Below, piece after piece: positions 21,275 to 33,500 of a stretch of 64,000 nt of DNA. Source of the stretch: Gamarada debralockiae (taxonomy: Eukaryota > Ascomycota > Leotiomycetes > Helotiales > Hyphodiscaceae); contig NXFV01002038.1 in NCBI GenBank assembly GCA_002803225.1, forward strand, positions 1-64,000, in the 5' to 3' direction. The stretch's first letter is position 1; each line of letters opens with the position of its first letter. The position numbers were made by a program, and so were the translations under genes. A model generated the notes under the pieces. That model saw only the letters and a list, made by a program, of their open reading frames with translations, ran no database searches and was not told the DNA's origin.

Positions 21275-22388
21275 ATTTTCTCACAACTTGATCCATTTTG
21301 TTTAAACAGCAAGCGCCACGACCATAATCAAAGACCTTGTTTACATGACATGTTCAGGATGGTCTTCAGGGGCGAATGGGCGGACAGTGACCCCGAAGAA
21401 AGCCCGCCCGGCGATTTTTCAGGCACTGTGGGTAATCTTTTAGTGACTTGCACTCTGCATCATCAGTGTATGAGACGAGACGCTAAAGTAGCAAAACTTC
21501 TCCCCAGATGTAGGCATAGTGGAAAAAGTTGGGGGATCTCATATAGAACCCCACAATGGTCGCTTCGGGGCTTGGGCTTCTTCTGATCCTGAATAACTCA
21601 TCGCGCTGTATAGGAACTGGTTGATTAGCGATCTGCAAAGGAAAATGCAAACACAAGGAAATCGAAAAGTAAACAAGGGTGGCAATGCACTGAGTTCGAG
21701 CCAGGTGAGAAAGGTGTCTTGTGATTCCTTTCAAGAGCCTCAACATACCACCTCGCGCACCTCGCGGACTGCCATTGGGCCGAGCACAGTACACTAATGG
21801 AAAGCCTTCAGACATGCGTGTGCCTTTTCATTCGATGCTGGGATGAGCCTGCCGCAGTTTGCGGATCGCTACAGCCTATTTGACTACGATTGCGCATTTT
21901 CTCGCAATCCGGCGTCCTTAAGCCTGTCACCCTTCCCAGTTGGTTATCAAATCGTAACAACCCTCCATGTCCATGTGCAAGTAATCACAGCGAATTGATT
22001 TATTCCTCCAACCCAACTCGTTGCCACACAAGATTTGCTTTGCCATTTCCCAAAGTGTGTCAAGTCATCTCACACATTGCCGCTATTACTCGTTGTCATC
22101 CCCATCAGGCATTCGACCTACGCCCCACGGGTACTAAAGATTCGTGATTATGAGAGTTGGCAAATTGATGACTCCGCCAGCGAAAATAAAACAAATAAGT
22201 GAAATAAGTTAAAAATTCGTCCAAGATTGTCTATGAAGCAAAGGAGAAATCAGAGGCTCGCTTCTGAATACAAGCCTTTCTAAATAAGCAGCAAGCCAGT
22301 CCCTTGAAACGCCCAACTACGCCATTAACCTGTTCAGTTGCCTGAGCCTCCCTTGTAAACTACCCTTTACCATAAAAATGAAGGTGAC
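21275..22388. other. intergenic
   Basis: No gene is supported over 1.1 kb; short frames in several phases lack protein character. The right end is the 3' flank of the following minus-strand gene. Confidence 0.5.
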
Positions 22389-24212
22389 TTAGAAAGATGC
22401 TAAAAGAGCTTTGGCCCTCGACAACTCGTCTTTCCCGAAGATCTTGCTGAGGTCAGTGGAGCCGGGAGCGCTGCTGATTCTCCGAATTGACTGGAATGGT
22501 TTGATTGAAATTGACACATTTTTGCCCGAGATTTCGAAGCGGCTAGTTGTTGCTGATACAAGGCTTTCAGGAATTGAGTTGTGTGTGTAGGACGATTTGA
22601 AAATCTCAGGTGATCGATTGGCCTCGTCATGTTCCCACCAAAGAGAAACACAGACTTGCCACTGGAAAAGACCCGTTTGCCACTGCCGTAAATCCACAAT
22701 TTTCAACAGGTGGACGAAAATCCGGACGAGGAGCTCGACCTCAAGGGGAGAGGTCTGGAGCTGATAACGCATCCAGCGATTGATACGATCACTCTTATTT
22801 TCCTCATCAAAATCAGTGATTAAGAAGCCAAGTTTGACTTTGTCTTCATCAGATTTTGGAAGGAGGAGCGAAAACATACTTGGCTCAAATATAGCCTCCT
22901 TGGAGGGGTTTCCTGACGAAACAACCTCGTCCTCACTTCCTTCGATATCCTCAAGACTGCTTTCGGCGAGCTCAACTCCTTCTTCCAGGCATTTTTCCTT
23001 CTGCCGCTCCACATCATGTTCAATTTCTGCAATCTCCTCCAAGAGTGCAGCTTCTTGTGCAGAGAATTGATCCAAGAAGGCTCGATCGTTCTCTTGAATG
23101 TCCATGCCCACACGTACTCTAGATTCCTGGATGTATAGCAGGCCGTCCCGTTCTTGAATCATGTTCTGATGTCGTTCCTTAGCAAGATCCAGATCACCGA
23201 GTCTCGACAGGTAACTACTGTGTAGCGGGTTAAGTTTTTCTGGGGGATGAGAGGAAAGTCCCAGGAGAGTGGGCTCTGGGTTTGGAGTTTCGTGAATCAT
23301 CGAATTGTATAAACGCCCTTCCATCTTGGCCATCTCAAACTCTTGTTGATCCAGGAGATCCTCTAGTTTGTTGTAATCATCGTATAGTGGTCCATACTCG
23401 TCACGAGCTTCTTGCATTGCTGCGTAGTGTGCATCCAGTACAGGGTCCCCAGCAATTTGCGAGTTCGTTTCAGGTTGCAAAATTGAAGCAGAGCGATGTC
23501 CCCTCACATACTTGATAAATGCGCCATCTGCGGTGCTCTTGGCTAACTCTTTCGCTTGAAGTTCTTTTCGCATCTCTCGGACCTGGGCACGAAGTCTCAA
23601 GGCATTCGCTCTTAAGGCTCGCAGTCGTCCCCATTCTTCCTCCCGATCACCACCAAATTCTGCAGGTCCGTCTTCCTGGGCTAAGAATCTCTCCAACGGA
23701 CCCGAATAGATAGCCTTGGGACGACTTGAACGTTCTGCTTGAAGGTTACTAATTTGGTTTCGAGGCGACGCCGGTCGTTGGACCTCAGCGGGGGAAGCAT
23801 TCATTGCGGTCAGTTCATGAGCATGGCCGTTTTCTTCATGTCTTGTCGAATGCACCTTTGAAGGGGGTAACCTGGAAGTTTCTAACGATGTCTCTGAGGG
23901 CATGCTCTTCTTTTTTGACCGCGGAGCGGTGTACGACACTGGCGCTACCTCCATGGACGTGCGATAATCAGTCTTTGAAGCCACAGAAGAGCTCCGAGTC
24001 AGGTTGCTACTTTTATCCGAATTCGTGATTGACCGACGATGCCTGTGTTGATTTACCCAGGTTCCTAAAGGGAGCTCTCCTTCATCCGAAATCTCGGTCC
24101 ATTCACGATCCCAGCTCTTTTGGGCAAACATTTTCTCTTTGCGAGTAAGTGACTGCGGTGAGGGTATGCGCTGTGAGGGACGGCTCCCGACTGACGAGTG
24201 TACGTTCGCCAT
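22389..24212 (-). CDS. conserved-looking coiled-coil protein, 607 aa
   Basis: A single-exon gene read toward the left. Residues 1-170 are low complexity and Ser/Arg rich (GSRPSQRIPSPQSLTRKEKM). Residues about 185-300 are highly charged and helical (EEEWGRLRALRANALRLRAQ onward), and about 330-420 contain further long helices rich in Glu, Gln and Lys, typical of coiled coil. An acidic patch (EDIEGSEDEVVSS) follows. The last 150 residues look globular (MFSLLLPKSDEDKVKLGFLI, INRWMRYQLQTSPLEVELLV). No enzymatic motif is seen, and I do not recognise the family. Intracellular structural or scaffold roles would fit a coiled coil but are not shown. The frame is intact. Confidence 0.75.
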   Translation of the reverse strand: MANVHSSVGSRPSQRIPSPQSLTRKEKMFAQKSWDREWTEISDEGELPLGTWVNQHRHRRSITNSDKSSNLTRSSSVASKTDYRTSMEVAPVSYTAPRSKKKSMPSETSLETSRLPPSKVHSTRHEENGHAHELTAMNASPAEVQRPASPRNQISNLQAERSSRPKAIYSGPLERFLAQEDGPAEFGGDREEEWGRLRALRANALRLRAQVREMRKELQAKELAKSTADGAFIKYVRGHRSASILQPETNSQIAGDPVLDAHYAAMQEARDEYGPLYDDYNKLEDLLDQQEFEMAKMEGRLYNSMIHETPNPEPTLLGLSSHPPEKLNPLHSSYLSRLGDLDLAKERHQNMIQERDGLLYIQESRVRVGMDIQENDRAFLDQFSAQEAALLEEIAEIEHDVERQKEKCLEEGVELAESSLEDIEGSEDEVVSSGNPSKEAIFEPSMFSLLLPKSDEDKVKLGFLITDFDEENKSDRINRWMRYQLQTSPLEVELLVRIFVHLLKIVDLRQWQTGLFQWQVCVSLWWEHDEANRSPEIFKSSYTHNSIPESLVSATTSRFEISGKNVSISIKPFQSIRRISSAPGSTDLSKIFGKDELSRAKALLASF

Positions 24213-24816
24213 GTGGGCATAATGCTGTGTCTCTTGATGCTAAGGAGCGGTCTGTCGATGTGTTAGAAGAAGAAAGGCTGCAAGGACTAACCATAACGGC
24301 TAAGTTTTACTACTTTAACGGCTATCGAGAGAGAAACCTGGCCTTTATGACGGTCTGGGAATAAATAGAACGTCGCTAGTTCGCCTCCTTTTCCACGCCA
24401 CTGCTCACCTGTTTGCCTCGTAATGCAGTGCCACAATCCCACACAAGAGATTGCTGTCCATTTTTAAAACAGCACGGCTAATTACGACGATCTAAAATTC
24501 CTTTGTCGAGGTGGGCAGCATTCCGATAAAGCATCCCTGTCCGATAGCGGGCAACAGCCACTCCCCTCCGAAGGGCGAGCCAATGGGCAACGTTGTCGTG
24601 ACGCCTGGCAACCAACGAATGACTTCGATATATTTCATGTTGCATGTGTCCTTCAATGCAAAATGCATGGTGCACTCCAAAGGGCCAAGTGGGCGGGACC
24701 CGAGAGTGCGGCTCAATTGCGGGCCGTCTATGTATATGGCCGGAGAGCCAGCTGAGCGTCTATCAATCAGATTCAGACATATCTGACCCCGCTATGATTC
24801 ATCAATAAATCGAAAG
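24213..24816. other. divergent promoter region
   Basis: Lies between two divergently transcribed genes. It contains a CCAAT box (AGCCAATGGGC near 24580). No gene. Confidence 0.5.
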
Positions 24817-26557
24817 ATGTCTTCTTGGGGCGAGAAAAAGCATAAGTCGAAGGCTGTTGATAGATCCACCGATTGGTCTAATTGGGGCTGGGATGCAGCA
24901 AATTCACAATATTACCGTACACGATATGATGCAGATGGTAGGTGTTGCACCATCCCCTTACACCGCCGTCGCCTTTCGTTTCGTGAAATCAATGTTTCAC
25001 TTACTGACAGAAATCAACAGGTACTCTCTTGTACGACACAGAATCAGCTACAGCTCAGGAAATACCTCGAGGTGAAACTGGTGCGGATCCAATTGCTCAG
25101 TACGCCAGCGCCGCCGTTCCCGCAGAGCAAAAGTATTACGCAAGTGACAGCTATACGTCAGCAGCAGCCATCGACACGCTATCTAACCAATTTCGAAATA
25201 CAAGTATCACATATACCAATCAACCGCTAGTCGCTCATACTCCTTCATACGATTATACACCTTCAACCTCAACCTTGCCTTCTTACCCATCAAGCTCAAT
25301 TGGTAAAGCCTTCTTGGTTATCAGACGCTAACTATTTTGTTGACTGAAAAAATCCAGGTGACAGGGGAGCCCAGGTTGCCCAGCCGATCAATGTGCCGAC
25401 AAGTCCCGCAACTTCAACACCCTCTGACTACCGTGCATATTCAGCATCTGCACCAGTAGGTACGAGTACATACATGAGCAGCTCTAGAGACCAAGTCACT
25501 GGCGAAACACTCGGTACAACCCCATATCGAGCAACTGCCCACACATTGCTAAGGATCATAGACTATTTACCTGAAGATTCACCTGGCCTTCATCCAGATG
25601 CCCTGGAGAATGAACAGGGCTTTTATGACGGCTACCAGCTCACGCAGACTGAGTCCAACCACTCTTATGCTTCAACATCGACGGCGAGTCCTCCCTTGAC
25701 CACCTATCCACCTTTAAGTTCTGGTGAGTGATTTAGGAAAGCTTCAAGCTTATGCTTACGCAACTAACAGCGGAGTTCACCCCTGGCAATATCGGCGCGA
25801 TCCCTGCGAATGAGACACACAAGACAATCAGCGGGACCGATGGAAATCAAGAGACTTTGGACCCAAGTATGGCCTATGCTTGCCCCAGCCTGCTCTACTT
25901 TAACGCGATACAGAATTCAAAATCCACAGCTCAAAGTATTTCAAGCCTGGACAAGCGAGTCTCACCTTTTAAAAACAATTATAACCAATGTCTGTTAACT
26001 TTCTATCAGGTCTTCAAAATGCTCTGGTCTGAGCCAGGAGGGGAGACACAGTCAAATGCCACCGAGGTGACCTCGTTTACTGTTGGCACCAAGTATGGGC
26101 AAAAGGTTCACTCGACCATAAGACGCTTTGTGATTGTAGCTGGTGATCGTGGTCATTGCCAATGTCTGTAAGTGGCTCTCGCTGTCGGAAGCATCAGGCT
26201 AAAGCTGACTAGACTTACTTTCCTAGGCCCATATTGACGTACCGCCACCAAGGCACCAAGAAGTGGGGTGTTAATCCTGAGGACCACGCTATCATATACA
26301 CAGGCCAGCGACCGCCTTCAGAAATGCAAGGCGAGGGAATGCTACACAAAACTCCCATCGAAATGATTCCGAAATCGCCACGCCATAAACTCGAGCCTGC
26401 GTCACGAATCAACTACGCGAAAATATACACGGTTGAGCACAATGTGAAAGTGTGGTTTATCGGGCAGATTGCAAAAGATTCGGTGCGTCAATTGATGACG
26501 GACTTTGACGCAACATGGAACAAGAAGAGACAGCTCGGCGGAGACAACTACTACTAG
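24817..26557 (+). CDS. DUF6590 protein, 464 aa
   Basis: There are seven exons: 24817-24937, 25021-25302, 25358-25723, 25771-25866, 25914-25954, 26010-26167 and 26227-26557. They sum to 465 codons. The intron after 25954 appears to use a GC donor (GCGAGT). Splicing it joins SSKYFKPGQ to VFKMLWSEP, as expected for the family. Residues 1-45 carry WSNWGWDAANSQYYRTRYDADG-like spacing (aromatic repeat). Residues 45-300 are Ser/Thr/Pro/Tyr-rich and disordered. The C-terminal DUF6590 domain holds IRRFVIVAGDRGHCQCLPI, TYRHQGTKKWGVNPEDHAII, PASRINYAKIYTVEHNVKVW. The domain is common in fungi and its function is unknown. Reading straight through exons 4-6 is also open, so the two inner introns rest on family fit and frame. 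Confidence 0.8.
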
Positions 26558-27550
26558 GAGTAGTTGTCATCAGTGCTCCGCTATTTGTGGTGCTGGCAAG
26601 GAGCTCAGCGGCACGACAAATGAACTCTCGAAGTTGAGAGACGTTATGGCATGATGGAGACGTCATGTCAACAACAAATATATACGTTTGGCACAGAATT
26701 TGCCATAGGAGGTAAGTTATTGTCTTTGGTCTCGAAGGGTTCCGATTGCAAAGGTCCAAATTGTTTCTATTGATTTGACAACACAGAGAGAGAGGGCGGG
26801 TTTCGTCACGGTTGCCGTCCCCTTCATTACAGTCTTTTCTCTTTATCTTTTTAGGTCATGCTTCGCTTGATTTACGTTCTTTGTGTATTTAAGAACTTGG
26901 CGATGAATTATTGTTAGGTTGAAGAGATTGATGTCGGTGCCGAGGCAACATATTGTACATAGCCAAGTTTGGGATGAAATTGATTTCTTGCAAGCTTGAA
27001 AGCTTCCGATTATGTATCTACTATGTATAGTCTTCTGAATTACCGTCGCATAACTGAGGATTTTGATTGCAACCCCCTAGCACTTGGCAATTCGGCCTTC
27101 AGGGAAACGAGTATCAAAACGACAACCAAATAGGGTCAGAGGTGACACGTGAAAGGCATCAAGTTTCTCATGCCCTCTATTTGTATTCTGACTCTCTCTC
27201 AGAAATACCAAGTCTTCTGCTTTCAGCGGAAGTGCGTAAGCCGTGTCCAAACTTGTGCGACTTCGGAACTCCCTCATGTCATGGAATTGGCCTGAATTAT
27301 CAGGGAGATGATGGGGACCGTCTTCTCTCTTGAAAAGTCTACCTTCTCACTTCTCAAATTCCGTTTCCCATGCCTGCTGACTTTATCTAGATTGCCACCC
27401 CAGAACCGTCAATACCAACGCCAGATGAAGCTTTGCACAAGCCCAGGTCTGGCTGCATTGGGACTAGAGGCCCCCAGCTGCACTCTACAAGGCTGGGAAC
27501 TTGAGGCAAATAGAACCTGTTGAAGATCTGAAAATAGCAGAAACTACAAA
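26558..27550. other. intergenic
   Basis: No gene is supported over 1 kb; it holds the 3' flank of the DUF6590 gene and nothing recognisable beyond. Confidence 0.4.
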
Positions 27551-28560
27551 TTACGCTCCATTAAGTTTCAAACAAAAGCTATTATCAAACCAATAGCCCT
27601 CTCGATCTATGTGCCAATCCGCTCGAGGATTCCTCCGAAGCCAAGAACTCACATCGCTCAAGCATCCTCTGCAGCTCTTCATGCTGCATATCCTTCGAAA
27701 CATCAACAAGGCCTTCATTGTCACCACCGATAGCATGGACGACCAGTTCCTCGCTAGCACAAGTACATCTCTCTTGTTCCCACGTTTATGAGGTACAAAA
27801 GCTGGCTTCCAACCTTGGAGTGTCGTATTGGCAGCTCCATCTGCACTCGGCATAGCTAACGGAGCGAAGCGTGCCCAGCTTCCACTCATCTTCCCACTCG
27901 TCACAGTATCCGTAGGTGAGGAACTTTTGATACCTTCAATTTCGTAGAAGACATAAGGAATGTCAGAGAAGTGCGGGACGCCGTAGTTGGTCCGAAAGGC
28001 GTTTACTCGAGTTGACATAGGTACGCCGACGCGGTCTTGCCCATCGCCCAGGAGAAGAGAAGGGAGGGCGGACGTATCCGATGTCCCGTTTCAGGTGTCT
28101 TCGCGGTAGTATTCGGCGGATATGTTGTATTTACTTTTAAAGTCCGAGACAAGGTAGAGTTCGAGGAGCTTTTGGATGGTGGTATTGGCAAGAGGACCGT
28201 AGCATTTCAGAATTGAGGCCTTTAGTCCTATTGTGTTGCTTATTGTCTCGTCTACGAACAAGGAGTAGTTGTCGAGGTTCTAGTCAATGATTGTCGATGT
28301 AGTTTTCCAGAATCAGGAGTTGCGGACCAATTGGATGGTGTGGCAGGGAGGAAATCATCGCCAACCGTTGAGATACTATGAAATTGGTCAGCTTCAATAT
28401 CTTTCAATGCCATAACGGATACTTACAATACGTTGAAGCGAAACAGACCAAATGCATTTCTTTCATAAGGTACGGTGGAATATAGGAGAATCTCGTAATG
28501 GGAGCTTTCGACTGCCGCGGATGGTAGGACACGCATTTTGCTGGGTGATGAAAAGGGTCT
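27551..28560 (-). pseudogene. possible carboxylesterase-type relic
   Basis: Minus-strand pieces resemble the C-terminal part of type-B carboxylesterases. They include ISTVGDDFLPATPS after a clean intron (GTAAGT donor, TTTCATAG acceptor, about 28370-28425), then KLLELYLVSDFKSKYNISAEYY. After a TGA comes YGVPHFSDIPYVFYEIEG, the acid-residue/His region, and MSGSWARFAPLAMPS. The nucleophile half is absent. Stops separate the blocks. The last third (27551-27800, rich in Cys and Arg) does not resemble the family and may be non-coding. Call tentative. Confidence 0.45.
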
Positions 28561-29334
28561 CCAGAGTTTGACGAACGGTTTCAGAGGCGAACGAGCTTTA
28601 TATTAACCCTCATAAACTACTTGACATGACTTAGGCATTCTGGAATATTGATCATCCAAACAATGCCTCGATACCCAGACTACAAGACCAGGGGCTGAGC
28701 GAGGTGATCTGTCGCGCGGAAAATGCGGCTGAAGATGATTGCCTGAACTCATCGGTACGAGGTACCAGCCACATGGAAATCCACATATGAAAATTTCCAA
28801 AGCATAAATATTCAAAGCCGGGTGAGGAGAGACCAAAGTGGCAGATGGCAGGAGATCGTGCTGAAAAGGCTATCCCTAGAGAGTGTGTGTTTGAGGCTTG
28901 TATTTATCTGCCGCTCTCGCTCTTCTTACTCGGCATGGAAGGGTGTAATCAAAAATAAATCTCAACGTCCAGCTGGAAAGATATTGCAGAATAAATGCTG
29001 TAGATTCAAGCCAAGGTATCACTAATACCACTTCTATGATGATTTGAATCACAATTCACTCCCACACTTTGATCGATCAGGAGAATGTAGACATCTCTTT
29101 TGCCCGTTGAGACTTCCCAGCCTATAATGATGCCTTTTCTAAATCGGGCACAAGAGCGTAATCCCGGTGCTTTAAGCCTTCACGTAAAGGCCACCGCGCC
29201 TTCGGTGGAGTCGGCTTCGCCATTTACTCGGATTCAGAGCAGCATTTGGTAGGAGCCCGACTCTTCTCTCTGGTAAATACATCCGGCAATCATATGTGTA
29301 GGCGCCAAAGATTGATCCAAAGCTGGTATCAATT
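28561..29334. other. intergenic
   Basis: No gene supported. A GC-rich imperfect hairpin near 29180-29215 (GGCCACCGCGCCTTCGGTGGAGTC) is visible but has no clear role. Confidence 0.4.
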
Positions 29335-30402
29335 CTATATCTCATCCATCCCTGGCATTCCCTTCATACCTCCAACCTTCGCCCAAAACTTATCAAAGTC
29401 CACTCCTTGAGCTTCAAACAACGCCTTTGCTTTCGCCATCGTCTCCTGTTGCCGCTCAGGGCCAAATCCACCTGGCCGTGAGGATTCGTATTGAACCAAC
29501 TCGATCCACCGAAAGAAGAGGTTCTCCTTGCCCAACGCAGTCAATTCATCCTTAAAAGCGACAATCTTCCGGCGACCCTCTTCTTCCGCAGTGCTGCCAC
29601 CAGCATCAGCAGTCTCAATAGCCATCCAGCCATATTCGGTATGATGGACTAATATCGTCGTCTTGAAATCGTCTAGATCCATCTTTTTCTTATCAACCAG
29701 CTTCGTAGCCATAACCATAGCCTTCCAATCCAAATCCCACTCCTTATTCAACATCAAGTATCCTGTCTTCTCATTCATCCAGATAGGGTTCACAGCTTGT
29801 CGAACATTGCTGAACATCAATTGAGCCCCGCTCGATTCTTCATCAAGAACATTCCCAATCGTTCGATCCCATTTCCTACTCCTTCGCACAATAATCTCCT
29901 TATCCCTAAATCCCACTCCAAATCTCCACGCAATCGGATTGCCAATCGTTCGTCCGGCGAAGAAATCTCGCGGCCAGGGCCAAATAAACATGTATATGAG
30001 GAGGTCGACCATGAACACCATTGTCCGCTGTAATATCTCATGTAGTATATCGTTCAATGGCATAGTCGCAGTATCGATTGTTAGGTCATTATATTTGCCC
30101 ATTAGAGAGAAGCAGATCTTAATGTAGAAGAGTCCAACAATTGATATGCGCCAGAGGATTCCGGCACTGATCAAGACGTTCATGAAGACTGGAACCATGA
30201 AGATCTTCATTTTGAAGTCCCGAGGCTTCGTATCAATGTGGGTAATGTAGACATGTTGCTTGGAGAGCTTGGGGAGGAATTCATCAAGCTTGGAAGAGGG
30301 TCGTGTGAACGGTTTCGGGGGATTGAGGGTAGGGGAGGTCGTCGATTTCGACGTCGAGGGGCTTTTGACTGCTTTCGCTTTGGACCTCCCTTTTGGAGGC
30401 AT
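29335..30402 (-). CDS. two-TM fungal membrane protein of unknown function, 355 aa
   Basis: A single intact exon. A basic Ser/Pro-rich N-terminus (MPPKGRSKAKAVKSPSTSKS) precedes a cytosolic-type block (LPKLSKQHVYITHIDTKP). One hydrophobic pass lies at residues about 66-95 (IFMVPVFMNVLISAGILWRI) and a second at about 128-147 (MVFMVDLLIYMFIWPW). The C-terminal 200 residues are soluble, with FGVGFRDKEIIVRRSRKWDR and NPIWMNEKTGYLMLNKEWDL, and a Gly/Met-rich end (WAKVGGMKGMPGMDEI). I do not recognise a named family; ER or another internal membrane would fit. It shares a 169-bp promoter with the divergent IF2 gene. Confidence 0.8.
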   Translation of the reverse strand: MPPKGRSKAKAVKSPSTSKSTTSPTLNPPKPFTRPSSKLDEFLPKLSKQHVYITHIDTKPRDFKMKIFMVPVFMNVLISAGILWRISIVGLFYIKICFSLMGKYNDLTIDTATMPLNDILHEILQRTMVFMVDLLIYMFIWPWPRDFFAGRTIGNPIAWRFGVGFRDKEIIVRRSRKWDRTIGNVLDEESSGAQLMFSNVRQAVNPIWMNEKTGYLMLNKEWDLDWKAMVMATKLVDKKKMDLDDFKTTILVHHTEYGWMAIETADAGGSTAEEEGRRKIVAFKDELTALGKENLFFRWIELVQYESSRPGGFGPERQQETMAKAKALFEAQGVDFDKFWAKVGGMKGMPGMDEI

Positions 30403-30571
30403 AATGATCTACTTCAGCAATAGAAATTATGACTGTAAAATGCTGCTGGACGTTCGCGGTAGAATTTCAACGTGGACTTGACGCGTTTGGTCCGAATTTA
30501 GGTCACCGTAGAGCCCCAAATAATTTTAGGTCTCCAGATCTCACACAACCTTTGACATCCATTGCACAACA
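30403..30571. promoter_or_regulatory. shared divergent promoter
   Basis: Only 169 bases separate the start codons of the two-TM protein (minus) and mitochondrial IF2 (plus). Both core promoters must lie here or overlap the first exons. Confidence 0.6.
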
Positions 30572-33500
30572 ATGAGGGGGCGTAGTTTATTAAGGGTATT
30601 TCCTCTACTGTGTAACATCTGTAGTAGTTACTGACATTATCTAGGAACCATCCGGCCCCTCCCTCTGCGCGTTTTGCGCCCATCAGCTCGGTGCAGCTCG
30701 GCAACCCTCACATGTCCAGCGCCGGTTCCTTCAATCGTCCCGGACATCATTAAAGCCTCCTGCAGAGGCAGTGGCTTTGCGGGAGGATAACGATGATCGA
30801 GTCAATGGTCAAAATTCCCGACCTGCGCCTACATGGGGACGAGCTGGCGGAAATGGCCTAGATCCAACGTCTTCCTGGGGTCGGCCAGCTTTTGGCAGTG
30901 GAGGATCACCTGCAGGACCTGCCGCAAGCTGGGGGATGTCAAATAGAGATAACAATGGGATATCAGGCGGCGAGGTTCCATCACAGACCCCCCAATCGAT
31001 CCCCAGAACCGATTTCGGCGACCTTTTACCACACGAGCGACGAGCGAGGGAGGCAGTGATGGATATGGTGGGAAAAGACAACATAGCCCAACGGAGGAAG
31101 GTTAAAATCCATTCAGGACCTGGTCCAGAGTCCCATCGTAACTTTCGACCTCAACCTTATAACGAGGCCGAAAGATTGGAAATGGCCAGTTCACTTTTGA
31201 GGAAGAAGAAGGCACGCGAGCGAGACGATGAAAATATCAATATGGGTGGATTTAAGATCCGGAAGCAATTCGTCCGGGATACCGTGAGCGTCACTGAACC
31301 GGCTCCTCGTCCTTTCGATCCAAATGAAAAGCTTCCTAAGTGGTCCATGCTGAGACGACAAGGGGAAGACGATGCCCAGGATGAAGGTAGAATTGGAGAA
31401 GCTGCTCAGAACCAGGCCAAATCCCGCGAGGATCAGTTTGCAGAAGACCGCGCACAGAGAGAGGAGCAGGCAAAGTCGGGGCGATACGTACCTTTGAATA
31501 GGAGGGCTGAGTTTCAGAACGGCTCCTTTGCCAATACACTACCTAACCAGAGCCAGGGAGCTCGATCTATTTTCAACGGGGAAGCGGGGTCTCGGCGGAG
31601 TCATGTGGGCCGACAGGAGTCTGACCAAGATTCACAGCCTCTATTTACACAAGGAGCTCGCTCAATTTTCAACAGAGAAAGGGAGCCTCCACGGGGTGAG
31701 GTGGATAGAGAGCAATCTGGCCTGGATTCACAACCTGGATTTACTATCCGCAGGCCTGGCTCTACTGCTGCTCATGAGAGGGGAGCAGGTACTAGATGGG
31801 GACTAGATCGAACCATAGAGAGACGAAATCCAATCAGTGAACGAGGTGACCGAGGAAGCTTTATGCCACAATCATCCATCCCGGAACGCGAGATTAGGTT
31901 CAGTCCTATGGGATCGACGAGTCGGCAAGAGGAGGTGCAGGGGAAACCGAAAGCGAAGTGTGAAGAGCCGGAGGAGCGCGAAGATCGCCGACGAAAACCT
32001 GGTCGATTTACAGAAAAGCCCGTTGATGATGATGCGCCGAGAGGGAAAGGCAAAGACAAAGCCAGGAGACGACAGAAATTTATTGAGGATGCCGAAGAGG
32101 ACGAGGGAGACCGAGAGGCAGCCAGGCAACGGGCAGAGCTCAAGAGGCAACGAAAGGCAGAGAAAGCAGCACGGAAAGCAGCTGCACCAACTCCAATACT
32201 CTTACCCGAATACATCAGCATCTCGAATCTGGCTGTTGCTCTCAAGGTCAGATTGGACGACTTCGTAGAGAAGTTGGAAGAACTTGGATATGAGGAGACG
32301 AATCACGACTATATTTTGAATGCCGAGAACGCGGGGCTTATTGCTATGGAATACAATTTTGAGGCTATTATCGACAAAGGGGATGCAGAAGATTTGAAGG
32401 CTAGAGAGCCTGCACCAGATCCCTCGATTTTACCACAGCGACCTCCTGTTGTCACAATTATGGGCCACGTCGATCACGGGAAAACTACCCTTCTCGATTG
32501 GCTCCGGAAGTCATCTGTTGCGGCAACTGAGCATGGTGGGATTACCCAACACATTGGAGCCTTCTCCGTACCAATGCCTTCCGGCAAGATCATCACCTTC
32601 CTCGATACTCCCGGCCACGCAGCGTTCTTGAGTATGCGTCAACGAGGTGCAAATGTGACGGATATCGTGATCTTGGTGGTTGCCGCAGACGACAGTGTCA
32701 AGCCTCAAACCATCGAAGCCATCAAACACGCCCAGGCCGCAAAAGTGCCTATTATTGTAGCCATCAACAAGATCGATAAGGAAGAAGCGAACATCGACCG
32801 AGTGAAGCAAGATCTCGCTCGTCATGGAGTTGATGTCGAAGACTTTGGTGGTGATACACAGGTTGTGTGCGTCAGTGGCAAGACTGGCCAAGGCATGGAC
32901 GAACTCGAGGAAGCAGCAATCACGTTATCCGAAATCCTCGATATGAGAGCCGAAACAGATGGCCAAGCAGAAGGTTGGGTCCTCGAAGCAAGCATCAAAT
33001 CCATGGGCAAAGTCGCAACTGTTTTAGTCAGAAGAGGAACAATGCGACCAGGCGACTTCATCGTCGCAGGCAAGACATGGGCAAGGATCCGCTGCCTACG
33101 CAACGAAGCCGGCGTCGAGATCGAAGAAGCTACTCCGGGTACACCAGTCGAGATTGACGGATGGCGCGAACAGCCATTAGCAGGCGACGAAGTGCTCCAA
33201 GCTCCGGACGAAGCCAAAGCCAAGAGCGTAGTCGACTACCGCCTCGAGAAGGAAGAGCGTGACAAAATGGCACAGGACATGGAAGCCATTAACGAGAATC
33301 GTAAAGCAGAGCAAGAGAAGCGGGAGCGTGAGAAGGCCGAGACTGCTGCTGCTGCAGAAGCCGAAGCCAACGACGAAGAAGCCCCCGATACGACTCGTGA
33401 GAAGCCAAGCGGCACGAAGGAAGTCTTCTTTATTGTCAAAGGCGACGTTTCTGGATCCGTGGAAGCAGTCATCGACAGCATCTCTGCTATCGGAAACAAG

